From Apostichopus japonicus (Eukaryota; Echinodermata; Holothuroidea; Aspidochirotida; Stichopodidae), in the NCBI RefSeq assembly GCF_037975245.1, contig NC_092576.1, positions 39,891,611 to 39,955,610 on the forward strand: a stretch of DNA of 64,000 nt. Reading direction: 5' to 3'. Shown here one piece after another: positions 24,101 through 31,814 of the stretch. A program made the position numbers and the translations under genes. Position 1 is the first letter of the stretch. Every line of letters starts with the position of its first letter. Below the pieces are notes generated by a model. The model had not been told where the DNA came from. It made no database searches and was given only the letters and a program-made list of their open reading frames with translations.

Positions 24101-24974
24101 TGAGCCAATAACCTTTCTTATCTGGATATATCGTGTTTACAAGGATTTCAAGTTTTGAGACCTGGTTAGAAATGAACATTAGCCTACACCAAACTGTGTG
24201 AAACCTTACTCTTCATAAGGCTATACTACCATGCATGTATGAGCTAATCACGTTATGTTCAGGTTCTGGATAAATATATATTTTTGAGATTTTCATATAT
24301 TGCCCTTTGCTGACCCTAAATGACCTTTGACCCCAAAGCAAACTATTCTTGGTCTCATTATAGAGCAGCGACATACAACATATGAGAATTGCAGACATTA
24401 CCAATCTTGAGATATCTACACATAGCAACTTATTCTTACAGAGATTACAGTAACTATTGTAATTCGTATTTTTTTTTAAATGTCAGAAAACTGGATCGTG
24501 CTGATAAATATGATAAATCGCTAGCATGTATTATTAGGTTACAGTAGGAACTGAGGATATGTGGATTTCCAAGTAATTCATCAAACTTGATTTGTTGGAA
24601 TTACACATTTCCTCAGTTCTTACTGTAATCCACAATAACACATGCTACCGATTTATAGCACAATTCAGTTTGTAATCTGGTACAAAACTTAACGATTGTT
24701 CTCAGTGTGTATTAGATGCACATAAACATACTATCATGACTACATAGGTTTCTCTTATCATCAAAACCAAAAATGGAAATACCAATGACGTGCAGGTGTA
24801 TACAATTCTATGTGATAATTTATATCTAAGCTCTTACAATATTCAGGCACGACAGTACAGCTACTAGTTAGTACGTTATGAATGCTTCTCCACTTTTCAC
24901 TTGGTTTACTCACCTGACGATAGTGCAAGAATTATCGTGAATGCTAAATGGAGTCCTGTGTCGAGAATCGCCAT
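2929..24974 (-). CDS. Ig-transmembrane-NACHT-LRR-like receptor gene (13 exons seen)
   Basis: Thirteen minus-strand exons can be joined by splice sites and reading frame: 24974-24914, 23423-23103, 15105-14452, 13691-13353, 13249-13136, 12512-12463, 11936-11909, 11437-9921, 9523-9495, 7312-7107, 6295-6214, 4545-4426 and 3137-2929. Frame is kept through the NACHT exon (3,084 nt, 1,028 codons). The predicted protein has a signal peptide, four Ig-like domains, one TM helix, a basic juxtamembrane linker, a NACHT ATPase and LRR-like repeats. Established knowledge: NACHT proteins are STAND ATPases that oligomerise after ligand sensing, normally in the cytosol. Here the ATPase would be tethered under the membrane behind an Ig ectodomain. 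No Death, CARD, DED, TIR or PYD domain is visible. The last exon ends in a good donor, so the 3' end is incomplete. It could be a gene-fusion artefact only if the exons belonged to two transcripts, and the matching phases across the TM-NACHT junction argue against that. Confidence 0.8.
3138..4425 (-). other. Intron
   Basis: AT-rich intron of the NACHT receptor gene between LRR-like exons. The short ORFs here (for example 3478-3669) have no domain resemblance and no splice boundaries I trust. Confidence 0.5.
4426..4545 (-). CDS. LRR-like spacer exon
   Basis: Acceptor TTTATTTCAATAG and donor GTAAGT enclose exactly 40 codons, phase 0 to phase 0: it starts PDDIQTITEMCSDTLVIH and ends LLVEASNHD. 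It joins in frame to the flanking cassette exons. The product alternates hydrophobic and polar positions but has no motif I can name. By position it completes a three-exon repeat unit of about 136 residues (206+82+120 nt). Confidence 0.55.
4546..6213 (-). other. Intron with one-sided hAT-like end
   Basis: Intron of the receptor gene. At about 4706-4760 the plus strand reads CAGGGACGTAGCCGGGG followed by a G-rich stretch, like the termini of the hAT-type elements at 20855 and 39749, but I found no matching right end. A G run lies at 5770-5782 and an A run at 5538-5552. The ORF at 5165-5482 has no recognisable domain. Confidence 0.4.
6214..6295 (-). CDS. Short LRR-like exon
   Basis: This 82-nt exon begins after TTTCCTTTGAAG. 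Its first base completes the W codon left split by the exon at 7107-7312. It continues LYNYKLPLSIKPDIIPEE and ends RNIKGL. The in-frame phase-0 end requires the weak donor CTG|GTTTTA. A nearer GT (AAAG|GTCTGG) would shift the frame against the next exon, so the end is less certain than the start. The FKELW-LYNYKLP join reads like an LRR consensus segment. Confidence 0.5.
6296..7106 (-). other. Intron
   Basis: AT-rich intron of the receptor gene. No exon, repeat family or RNA gene recognised. Confidence 0.45.
7107..7312 (-). CDS. LRR-like cassette exon, first copy
   Basis: Acceptor TTCCTATTCTTCAG and donor GTAGGT bound 206 nt in phase 0 to 2. The product begins IPISHLNLQWSFSGFDG, contains LCLSSLSSVEKISINAEE, and ends NYAIKSPIFKELW. 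This is the first of two homologous exons; the other is at 2929-3137. The pattern matches leucine-rich tails that follow NACHT modules in echinoderm NLR proteins. It would lie in the cytosol and could act in autoinhibition or ligand sensing, which is inference from the NLR family. Confidence 0.65.
7313..9494 (-). other. Intron
   Basis: Large AT-rich intron between the microexon at 9495-9523 and the first LRR-like exon. An ORF at 8642-8870 (minus) has a hydrophobic beginning and a fair donor, but I could not connect it to the gene (see findings). Confidence 0.45.
9495..9523 (-). CDS. 29-nt linker microexon
   Basis: Acceptor TTTGTTTCTCAG and donor GTAAGC enclose 29 nt. The only open frame reads RGRTEEDEK, needs one base from the previous exon, and ends in phase 0, which fits the following LRR-like exon. 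The consensus donor of the NACHT exon (CAG|GTGAGT at 9921) would leave phase 0, which does not fit; the GTAACG donor four bases further (exon end 9917) would. Either the weak donor is used, or this microexon is optional or not real. Confidence 0.4.
9524..9920 (-). other. Intron
   Basis: Short intron between the NACHT exon and the linker microexon. It includes a G run at about 9550-9560. The plus-strand ORF at 9563-9805 crosses it and looks like a chance ORF. Confidence 0.4.
9921..11437 (-). CDS. NACHT domain exon
   Basis: One 1,517-nt exon (acceptor CTTTTTATCACAG, donor GTGAGT) encodes about 505 residues of cytoplasmic sequence. Exon residues 1-75 are a helical linker (DYSEKAESFIEHLKAKYE...). 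The Walker A P-loop GDPGYGKST lies at about 83-91 and Walker B VLVILDGFDEYPD at about 159-171, with the acidic cluster typical of NACHT. ILTTRPSCVP follows (sensor-1-like Thr/Arg region). A winged-helix-like region carries the motif NPVLGDLCQVPLFFVMFAHM. An FHYKTFCEWYAAHYVAEQL segment resembles the fold-back helix seen in NLR tails. Known for the family: ATP-dependent oligomerisation into signalling platforms. No effector domain precedes it; the exon is spliced to a transmembrane segment instead. Confidence 0.9.
11909..11936 (-). CDS. 28-nt juxtamembrane microexon
   Basis: Acceptor TCTTTCACAG and donor GTATGT enclose GIPMMKNTN plus one base, phase 0 to 1. The extra G joins AT of the NACHT exon to give Asp, keeping frame. 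The exon is supported mainly by exact phase fit on both sides. With the 50-nt exon upstream it makes a 78-nt pair that could be skipped in frame. Confidence 0.6.
11937..12462 (-). other. Intron
   Basis: Intron. The overlapping ORFs at 12041-12336 on both strands are AT-rich chance frames without domain resemblance. Confidence 0.45.
12463..12512 (-). CDS. 50-nt basic juxtamembrane exon
   Basis: Acceptor GTATTGTTTTCAG and donor GTAATG enclose RKIKMKRIKPGDTESE, phase 1 to 0. It lies just after the TM helix. The strongly basic run is a normal stop-transfer signal and places the following NACHT module in the cytosol. Confidence 0.6.
13136..13249 (-). CDS. Transmembrane exon
   Basis: A 114-nt exon, phase 1 to 1, bounded by TTTATTTATAG and GTACAT. 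It encodes a short extracellular stalk (LPTEQRSYTST), then about 24 hydrophobic residues beginning ITIIAVLVVTMIIF, then CRIR at the cytoplasmic face. It is a clear single-pass helix, and the basic residues after it continue into the next exon. The symmetric phase means skipping it would give an in-frame form without a membrane anchor, although the NACHT would then follow the Ig domains directly. Confidence 0.8.
13353..13691 (-). CDS. Membrane-proximal Ig domain exon
   Basis: A 339-nt phase 1-1 exon (acceptor TATTTCCTTTCAG, donor GTAAGT). Ig signatures: strand B VLTCSVLGIRPRVVLEW with Cys and the invariant Trp, and strand F VTVECRAVGENAELF with the partner Cys. An extra Cys pair (CNHQQYC) near the N-terminus is shared in style with the exon at 14452-15105 (C...TTC). 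The 'IRPRV' segment parallels 'SRPAV' in the other Ig domains of this window, which suggests recent domain duplication. Confidence 0.75.
13692..14451 (-). other. Intron
   Basis: AT-rich intron with no recognisable exon. The minus ORF at 14104-14289 lacks any domain signal. Confidence 0.45.
14452..15105 (-). CDS. Two-Ig-domain exon
   Basis: A 654-nt phase 1-1 exon (acceptor TTTTTTTTCATAG, donor GTAAGA) encodes 218 residues with two Ig folds. The first has VNCFVRDSRPAVKLSWKI (Cys and Trp) and LSLLVCRANS (second Cys). The second has MSLSCTDLG, WKWLPEQD, then SLSLQNTLVEHEGLYACVYD, a textbook D-x-G-x-Y-x-C strand F. N-glycosylation sequons include NFT and NHT. Extracellular by position between the signal peptide and the TM helix. 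Confidence 0.8.
16136..16260. repeat. Short direct repeat
   Basis: The 20-mer TACAGTGTGTAATGTACATG occurs at 16151-16170 and 16232-16251, 81 bp apart, in sequence full of GTACA/TGTAC palindromes. Confidence 0.6.
17757..19480. repeat. Dispersed repeat with internal duplication
   Basis: The block starts with GGTTCCTTGCTTG and ends with its inverse ...GCAAGGAACC, the latter as a hairpin (GGTTCCTTGC...GCAAGGAACC, 19451-19480). Inside, a unit of roughly 0.9 kb occurs twice: 'tacaggtcac...gcaggtcgact...ggacattttg.tctcaagttatt' at about 18105-18260 and 19035-19200, with many gacctttgacc motifs. No coding capacity seen. It looks like a non-autonomous element common in marine invertebrate genomes; the family is unnamed here. 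Confidence 0.5.
20855..22184. mobile_element. hAT-like non-autonomous element (1.33 kb)
   Basis: Terminal inverted repeats CAGGGGCGTATCCAGG (20855-20870) and CCTGGATACGCCCCTG (22169-22184) are perfect over 16 bp. The flanks share GTATA directly next to each end (20850-20854 and 22185-22189), but an exact 8-bp duplication is not visible. Several G runs (about 20883, 21027, 21747 and 22041) and T runs fill the interior. No transposase reading frame is recognisable; the ORFs on both strands are products of the G-rich sequence. Confidence 0.6.
23103..23423 (-). CDS. V-type Ig domain exon
   Basis: A 321-nt phase 1-1 exon (acceptor CCCTTGCACAG, donor GTATGT). The product reads ECALTQYIEIGTVGLIPCSC, then SWYNVNEAKNILLLDHGEKS and GEFDIYPNGSLLINNVTASH. 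The strand-B Cys, the Trp of strand C and the 'D.x.NGSLLI.NV' strand-E pattern are those of a V-type Ig domain. The usual D-x-G-x-Y-x-C of strand F reads HESVFQIS, so the canonical second cysteine is missing there. This would be the membrane-distal, probably ligand-facing domain. Confidence 0.75.
23860..24425. repeat. Dispersed repeat copies
   Basis: Motifs 'gtgtttacaaggttt' followed by '(tgacc)caaatgacatttgacc' recur here (about 23962 and 24131, and a related tail near 24305-24340). A related copy lies at about 22695-22830. They are diverged fragments of one repeat family within intron 1 and the preceding intron, and the ORFs over them are not genes. Confidence 0.5.
24496..24666. repeat. Fold-back element (MITE-like)
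   Basis: The arms are imperfect inverted repeats: ATAAATCGCTAGCATGTATTATTAGG... (from 24513) matches the complement of ...AACACATGCTACCGATTTAT (to 24656), including TTACAGTAGGAACTGAGGA against TCCTCAGTTCTTACTGTAA. Outer bases GTGCT/AGCAC extend the pairing after a short insertion in the left arm. It lies inside intron 1 of the receptor gene. Confidence 0.6.
24914..24974 (-). CDS. Signal peptide exon
   Basis: ATG at 24974-24972 starts MAILDTGLHLAFTIILALSS, and the exon ends in a perfect donor CAG|GTGAGT in phase 1. The hydrophobic stretch LHLAFTIILAL is a standard signal peptide core, with small residues (SSA, TSA) across the junction as likely cleavage sites. The join to the V-type exon at 23423 preserves frame. 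No TATA box or other promoter element was identified upstream. Confidence 0.7.
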
Positions 24975-25862
24975 GTCTTCTCATATGCCAGAATCTAAAA
25001 ATAGAATGACCATACGTAACGGTGACGGTAAATGAAAAGTACAATTTCAAGGTTACTGGTTATAGTGATAGATACTATAAGAGTTAATATAAGAGTTACA
25101 TTGGGCCTCACTTAAATTCAGAAGGGAATCATCCATAAAGATTACAATATATCGCACAGGCTCATTGTAATCAACAAAGATGGCTACCTGAAGCCAATGA
25201 CTACCACTACACTCAGAAACTACCATCCTACAAGATTCCAGCTTCTCACAACATAAAACACTAAAGGCATTTATAAGTACTCCTTTATGCCAAAGGCAGT
25301 TCGGCTTTGGAATGCTCTTCATGTGGGCGTTATCACTTCACCATCATTAGACGTCTTCAGAGTAAAGGTTTTCTCCAACTATTCCTAATTGCTGTTTTAC
25401 TCGCACCTGTATATACTTTGCACAACCATTCTCCAGCATCACATGCACTCATGGTTTGTCACCCTCGGCGTTATATCCTGAAGTGGACGTTGCCAAATAC
25501 CAACGCAGAAGTAAAGTAGAAGTAGAAATAGGCCAGTTTGTGTGTCGTTGTTGATCTTGACCACCGATACTTCCGCCAGCAAATCGGCCACTACCGAAGG
25601 CACAGTGAAACGCTGGCACACCTATGAATACTTAAGACATGTAATTGATGATGGACCTATACAAATGCTTCACTACCTCTCACCAAATTAAATGACGACG
25701 CTACGGTAAAAACGCCTAATATATATCTATAGTAATAATAGTATAAGAAGTACGCGTACACCGACTGCTATAAATGATTATTCGCTAAACTGATGCCGTG
25801 CGCACTAAAACTCGGCATAGTTGGCACGCGCGTGAGCGGTATATAATGGCTAGCGAAATAGG
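24975..25862. other. Gene-less 5' flank of the receptor gene
   Basis: This should contain 5' untranslated sequence and promoter of the minus-strand receptor gene. I see no defined element. The minus ORF at 25053-25322 and plus ORF at 25307-25519 overlap an unclear repeat and have no domain match. Confidence 0.35.
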
Positions 25863-26420
25863 TTTTTCATGGCACCATCCATTTTCCGTATCATGACCAT
25901 GATCCGAGAGGAGGCTTTAGCGCTTTCGAGGGCTAAATCTCTTCGAAAACGACTAAGTCCGTGATCACTGAGAGGTTGACAAAGTTTCGACCCCATGGGA
26001 AGACGCCCCTAAATTCATACGACGTTTAGAGGGTGTAAACGAAATGTATCAAAACCTCCATAACCGGGCTAATTCCCTTGTTTTAAATGTGCAAGGGGCC
26101 GTCAAGCAGGTTAACTTTGTCAATTTTACACCCATTGACTTTGTACGTCCGTGATCACTGAGAGGTTGACAAAGTTTCCACTCACCATCTAGTTTTTTGT
26201 GACTTGCATGTTAAAGAACATGAATGGAAGTACATGTGGTGAGAAAATTGGGTCAATTGAGGCAATTTTAGACCACTTTAGGCCTCCCAGGAGCAGCGTA
26301 GGAAAATTGTTTACCACTGAGTGAAGAGGCTTGTTTACCATTGACGAAAACTTCCGGCTCGGATAGCAAAAAATCTAAGCCCAAATGGTCATGATACAGA
26401 AAATTGATAGTGCCATGAAA
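25863..26420. repeat. Fold-back element with internal direct repeat
   Basis: The left arm TTTTCATGGCACCATCCATTTTCC... (25863-25902) is inverted at 26384-26420 (...TGATAGTGCCATGAAA), with a few mismatches over about 37 bp and weaker pairing further out. Inside, the 32-mer starting GTCCGTGATCACTGAGAGG occurs identically at 25957-25988 and 26147-26178. No coding sequence is supported; the minus ORF at 26268-26495 runs through the right arm. Confidence 0.55.
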
Positions 26421-26547
26421 GGCCAACTTGTCAGCTATCCGATGATGGGTAGCGTTTAGTTTGTGAAAACTTCTATCTAGACTTAGAGACCACATTACTT
26501 TTGTGATTTAGTGTGTAAGTCAATGAGGCTTTTAATGGGCGTATGCT

Positions 26548-26550
<3 letters not shown>

Positions 26551-26638
<88 letters not shown>
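26551..26638. repeat. (AT)n microsatellite, 88 bp
   Basis: Uninterrupted AT dinucleotides. Confidence 0.95.
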
Positions 26639-26640
<2 letters not shown>

Positions 26641-28052
26641 AGAAGTGAGGTCAAATGTCCAGGACCATTCCATTAATGCATACCGTGCAGTTGACACGGA
26701 CACCTCCAAATCAACATAGGTGAATGAAATGAGATCCACTTTAGTACTATCGCCATCGGCCTCAAAGCCTGGAGAACACATCTAGCTGGTTAGACTTTTG
26801 ATACAGTACAGTCCCCTTGGCGTATGTATACAGTATTTCGTTGCGAAGGCAAGCTTCAACTTTTAAGTTTATTTTCATATACCTTTCTACGTGTCTTGCT
26901 GGCGACCCAACGTGACGCCAAGCACACTTCAGAAGACATCGCCTGCCAATTCTTTACAGTTTCATTGAAATACTAATATAACAATAATCATCATTGTTAA
27001 GGATGCTCATCAGTTACTCATCAGTCTAGGGTCTACGTGATAGTAGTCATTGTATTAGCCCAGGGCAAGGCCTACCTGCTACTCACTATTGTTTCTCGAT
27101 CATCGTACCGTACATACAAATATCAGAGTTAAAGCTTGCGTAGAATAGGCCTATCTAATTTAGGCTAGCCTAACTGCACGAAGGCACAAGGCACAAGTCT
27201 CCGTTATACTACAAGTACTACGTACTATAAATGCACAGTATAATCTGGCGGAAGGCTCGAAACCTATGGCGGAAAGGTACATTTAGGAATGTATTTTACG
27301 TACACTGGTGTAAAGGAATGTATCCGGGACACTTTTTTCTTGTAAGGCAGAATCATTTCATTTGAGGGGAACATATTGACAGTACGTTTTACATCGCTGT
27401 TTCCCAATCGATATGTCAGAGAATTGTCTTAACTCAACTGACTCCCACATTATACATATCTTACCCAGGGTGCGGTACTGGTTTACGACCATGAGTCTGA
27501 GTCATACATTGGTAAAGATTAATGGGGCTTGTGACTGGGTTGGGGCAGGATAGGTTCGAAATCGCAGTCTGCAAATACTCCTATGATTTGACTACCACGG
27601 ACAACATTGTTCAGGGGTACATCAGGAAATTGATGGCTTTGCCGAGGCTACCATTGGATACCATACGTGCCCAATGTTTAGTGTTCTGAAGGCGGAATCA
27701 TCGAGTAAATCCGTCCGAGCCCTTTGCATGTACATGGAGGAGACCTGGATTGGCGAAGGTATGTGGGCACCTGTTCATGGTGTATGTTCAGGGGGAACAT
27801 TCGGATAAACAATGATATCAAGGGTATGCATCACATTGACATTATGGTATTTTATCTGTGTGAAGGCAATATGTATTGTTCTATCTTTTTAATCCAGGAT
27901 GGCAGTGACACAATTCGATCCTTGTACAATTCAAACCAAGATGCGGTTCTATGATACAGCATCAAATAACTCCATCAAATTACACAGTTTTATGTTTCTC
28001 CATGTATGTGTTCTTTTCAACACTATTGTTTTATTTTTAATATCCAGGATGA
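26639..28052. other. Gene-less stretch
   Basis: No convincing exon. Two related blocks, 'ttt.aatccaggatggcagtgacacaattc' (about 27888-27912) and 'tttttaatatccaggatgacacaattc' (about 28034-28060), look like a short duplication. Confidence 0.35.
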
Positions 28053-28345
28053 CACAATTCACTGAATGTTAGAGAGCAAGCCAAGACGCCATTTTATGAC
28101 CTGCTGCTGGTTCTTCACGACGACGCAACATTTGTTAATATACATGTACTACTGGTTTCAGAAGGCAAACTGCTGCGGCTACAAAAGAAGGTTGACAAAT
28201 CAATATTGGCTACATTGTCTAGGTACTGGGATGACTACGATGCCGAAACCAGACCAACGGACAGAATACCGAGAGTTGTTCCAAACTGTTTGGAACACGC
28301 AATGAGTAACCTGATTAGAACTCCTCGCCAGCTCACGCGGGACTA
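28053..28345 (+). CDS. Hypothetical open frame, unrecognised
   Basis: This frame is open for 97 codons and ends at TAA 28343-28345. The product contains FYDLLLVLHDDATFVNIHVL and SRYWDDYDAETRPTDRIP, with balanced composition unlike the surrounding AT-rich DNA. It has no obvious start: an acceptor-like TATCCAG at 28041-28047 precedes an in-frame TGA, so the upstream limit is unclear. It belongs to no family I recognise. It could be a terminal exon of an unknown gene, a relic of a mobile element, or chance. Confidence 0.22.
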
Positions 28346-30900
28346 AAACATGGCACGGGCAGGGCCCAGGGGAACTGCCCCAAGGCCCACATTTTACCAG
28401 GAGTCCCAGTTGTTAATAATTACATATGGTACAACGAGTCCGTTTTATTATCGGGTCAGTTGGTTGGAATACTAACAATTTCCATCATTTTACAACAATT
28501 ACTAATCAGTGTCATACGTGCACTTCCGTTGATCAGATAGTTGGTTGCACAAATAGGCTTATGTCCATGTTGTTTGTTGATGGCCTAATTAATTTATCCT
28601 GGTTTTGATAAAGTACACATGTATGGTGGTTGTCATGTTGTTACATGTATCATTTAGTGCATTGTTACTGTTTAACTTTTAGTTCACTATGGGCATTCAT
28701 ACGAAACAAATACAATCCTTCGATATAACCCAAACACTTGCCTTCTAAACTTCCATTCTGTTCATCAGTTGACATTTGATATACTCCTTGGTGTGTTTTC
28801 CTCCCCCCAAAAATAACACCATGAACAACTAAAACTTCCTTGCTAATGCTGCAAGAACTCCACACACACACTACAATATGAGTATTTGCATGCAAATGCA
28901 GTTCTGGTTATTTATTGCTTGGCTCTGAGACGAACGTGGTAACAAATGTTACACAGTAAGAACTGTAAGCTGTTATATTTATATAGTGTTAATTCCGAAA
29001 GCGAACGACCGGTGATAATAGGCTATATTTTCTTTATTCTGAAAGAGTAAATGGGAAGCGAAGAAAATTGTGACAGCAAACTGTAAAGCTGTCAGACACA
29101 GTCTAGCAATAACTTTGTAACGGTTTAAAACAATAACCAGCTCATACCCATAAGAAACTGATGAGAGTCGGTTCATCTTTAAGTAAAATACGTTTCAAAA
29201 CAATTCTGACGAGTTCTTTAAACTGAGGGCACAGTTTGTAACTTCCCATAGTCAAATTAGGTGGTTAGGGTAAAGAAAAATACGTGTTTATTACTGTGGG
29301 CTATATTATTGTAAAATAACGTCACTTCTCACACTTAAAATTTGTCTTTGGTATTTTCGGAATATACCATGTAAGTACCAGTTGTCACAGCCATGTGGGC
29401 CCGTGGGTTTAATGTGGAGAACGATGGGTTAACGCGGGTGTGAGATTACTATGGAGTACCTCTTTGGTGCCAAGGTTGTGTTGGTACTATGTTTGGGCAG
29501 TGGTAAGTGGTGTATCTTTCACATTCCCGCTATTGTCAAGTGTGAGTTGTATGGTGGGCTACAAGTAACGTGACTTGATCATGTTGAGGGAAAACATTTT
29601 CTTGAATATTTTTTGGGAAATTCAAGTCTACAAAAGCTCAAGCTCGGTAAGAGATCTTTAAAAATCGTTGCATTATTTAACTGAAAGGTAACTCGTAGTA
29701 CGGAAGCAACCAAGATCTCATTATTGTTGTTGATGCAGATGCTTAGAAAATAGGTCAACAAGCAACGCGGTTTTGGATAGAACTTCCCAAATGTATTTCT
29801 CTCTACATTTTTTGACTATTTTCGAGATGTATATTTTTCAGTTAAAAGCCGCATTTCAAGTTATCAGAACCTTGGAAACGTTGTTAAACGTGCAAAATTC
29901 TTCCATAGATAGGCACAGTACATCGCAGCAGTGGAGATTGAGCAGTAAGAAACTGTTTTGTTGAACCAAGTTTTTGTTAATAGAAACATGACAAAGATTC
30001 CGTTTCGGTACAAGGTACAAGCCAAAAGTGGCTTTTATGTATATATGTGTGTGGTTGCATGTCCCCAGGTATAAGCATGCAGCAATATGTGATGAACTGA
30101 GTTACATCGGAGCTCCAACTACTGTAGTAGCTCTATTCAAGAAAATTTATTACATTAGCATGTATGTAACTGTTGTCTGTATCTATTAGCTGTGATTGTT
30201 TTATGGCCTTATCATGTTGTGTTTTGGTTCAAATAATAACTATTCGGTTATCTGGTAATATTGTTCATGACCATTATCTCATACATAAATATACTGATTT
30301 GGTTTGGGTGGAATATGAATGCATAAACACGTTTCAGTCCGTGACTACATGTAACCGAAATATTTTATAGGTACTTCTGACAACATCAACGATAGTGGCA
30401 TTAGCTATGTTAGTATTCGGTTTTATCATAATTATTTCAATAAAACAGTAAATGGCATGATTGTAACACTTAAAGGAACATACTTTGAACGATCAAAAAC
30501 GATAATTTCATGAGATAATGAGTGATTTATCTTTCAAAAATAATTGAACTTCAACTAGCGCAAAGTATTGAGGTGTAACTTAACAATGTAAAATGTTCAT
30601 CTGTGTGTCTTTTATGTGTGCCATCATCTGCAGAGAGATTAGTTATTTGAATGAAATTATTTAAAACTCGTAGCGTGACATTGAATAAATTAAAAAATGT
30701 CATTTTGTGATTTATAATTATCATGAAATGTGAGTTCACTGACATTTCCGATATCTTGGCGATGCACAAATGATTCCACGTCAACCGATATGGAGTCGAT
30801 TTCAAGTCGACAAATCTAAAAACCATTTTTAAAGCTACAAACATGTGTTTACTTTAAAATGAATCAACAGGGACGTTTGGATTGATCATGTTCTTACTTC
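28346..30900. other. Gene-less stretch
   Basis: AT-rich with scattered stops in every frame. I see no repeat family, RNA gene or splice-bounded exon. Confidence 0.35.
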
Positions 30901-30903
30901 CAG

Positions 30904-31260
30904 AACTCAAGAAGTCTGAAGATATTTTATTGACTACACCGAACTATCCCAACATCAACACCAAATTTACTACGTTCGTACACGGCGGCTCATCACCAAT
31001 CGCAGTTTGTATTTCATGTTGTGCAAATATATGTTTTTTTTTAACCTGCAAGTTAATGTTTAAGATATATCCGTTGGTATTAAAAGGAACTTCTCCTTGA
31101 TTTCAGAGTGCTATGATTCGATGGAGCTCTACGATGAAATTGATATCAATCTTGCCGTAGTTGACAAATTGTTCTTACTTCGAACAATTTTTATGGTTGT
31201 TTATCTCATTGTGTCTTACGTGGGGACTTTTATGATTATCTTGATTTGCCCAGCCCTGGC
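30904..31260 (+). pseudogene. Possible CUB-domain exon relic
   Basis: After an acceptor-like TTCTTACTTCCAG (ends 30903) the frame reads ELKKSEDILLTTPNYPNINT, resembling the start of a CUB domain (x-T-S-P-N-Y-P). About 70 bp further, after the acceptor-like CTCCTTGATTTCAG(AG), comes CYDSMELYDEID, which resembles the CUB 'C-x-Y-D-x-x-E-I-Y-D' segment. An in-frame join (phase 0) needs a GTTTGT donor. The usual CUB Cys-x-Trp is absent, and the second part runs into hydrophobic sequence to a stop at 31261-31263. No further exons were found, so a decayed fragment is more likely than a working gene. Confidence 0.3.
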
Positions 31261-31814
31261 CTAGAACAATTGAGAATAATGAAATTACAGAAACTTACCT
31301 GCACTGATGTAATTTGTCCGAATATCCTTTGATAAAAGTTATTTGACAGGGGTAAATGTGATTTTTGCGTTTCAATGTCGTTGATCCACGGACGCGAGAA
31401 GGTCCAGGTATTATAAGATATAACGAGTAAGTGTATGTGAAATACCGAAGTTTGTAGCAATCCAACTGACGTTGGTTAATTTCAATCGGAACATAACATT
31501 CATATAATCCGTTTTCAATAATTTCTTTAATATTGACTATTTACTACCACAATATCTAAATTACTCAAATAGGCTCGTAAAGACACTTTGCTGAATTTCC
31601 GTACATATAACAGTGTCTCAAATACGGTAATACTTAAATATCCCGAAGAAAATAAAATCGTTGGTCAACGTGTACACAATTAGATATTTAGGCAAAGGAT
31701 GGCGAAAGCGATCACAAATGATTGTTTACCAGTAGGCTCACAAAGCTTCCAAAACTTGTCCAAACCTATAAATACTAATTAAGTTTTTGGAGGTATACAT
31801 ATCTTGAGAATTAT

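Noticed and set aside
25957-26178. Two identical 32-mers as a CRISPR-like array
   Set aside because: Only two copies with a spacing of 190 bp, inside a fold-back element in animal DNA.
31236-31460. Minus exon ending in a good donor (CAG|GTAAGT at about 31298)
   Set aside because: No acceptor was found upstream and the translated product has no recognisable domain.
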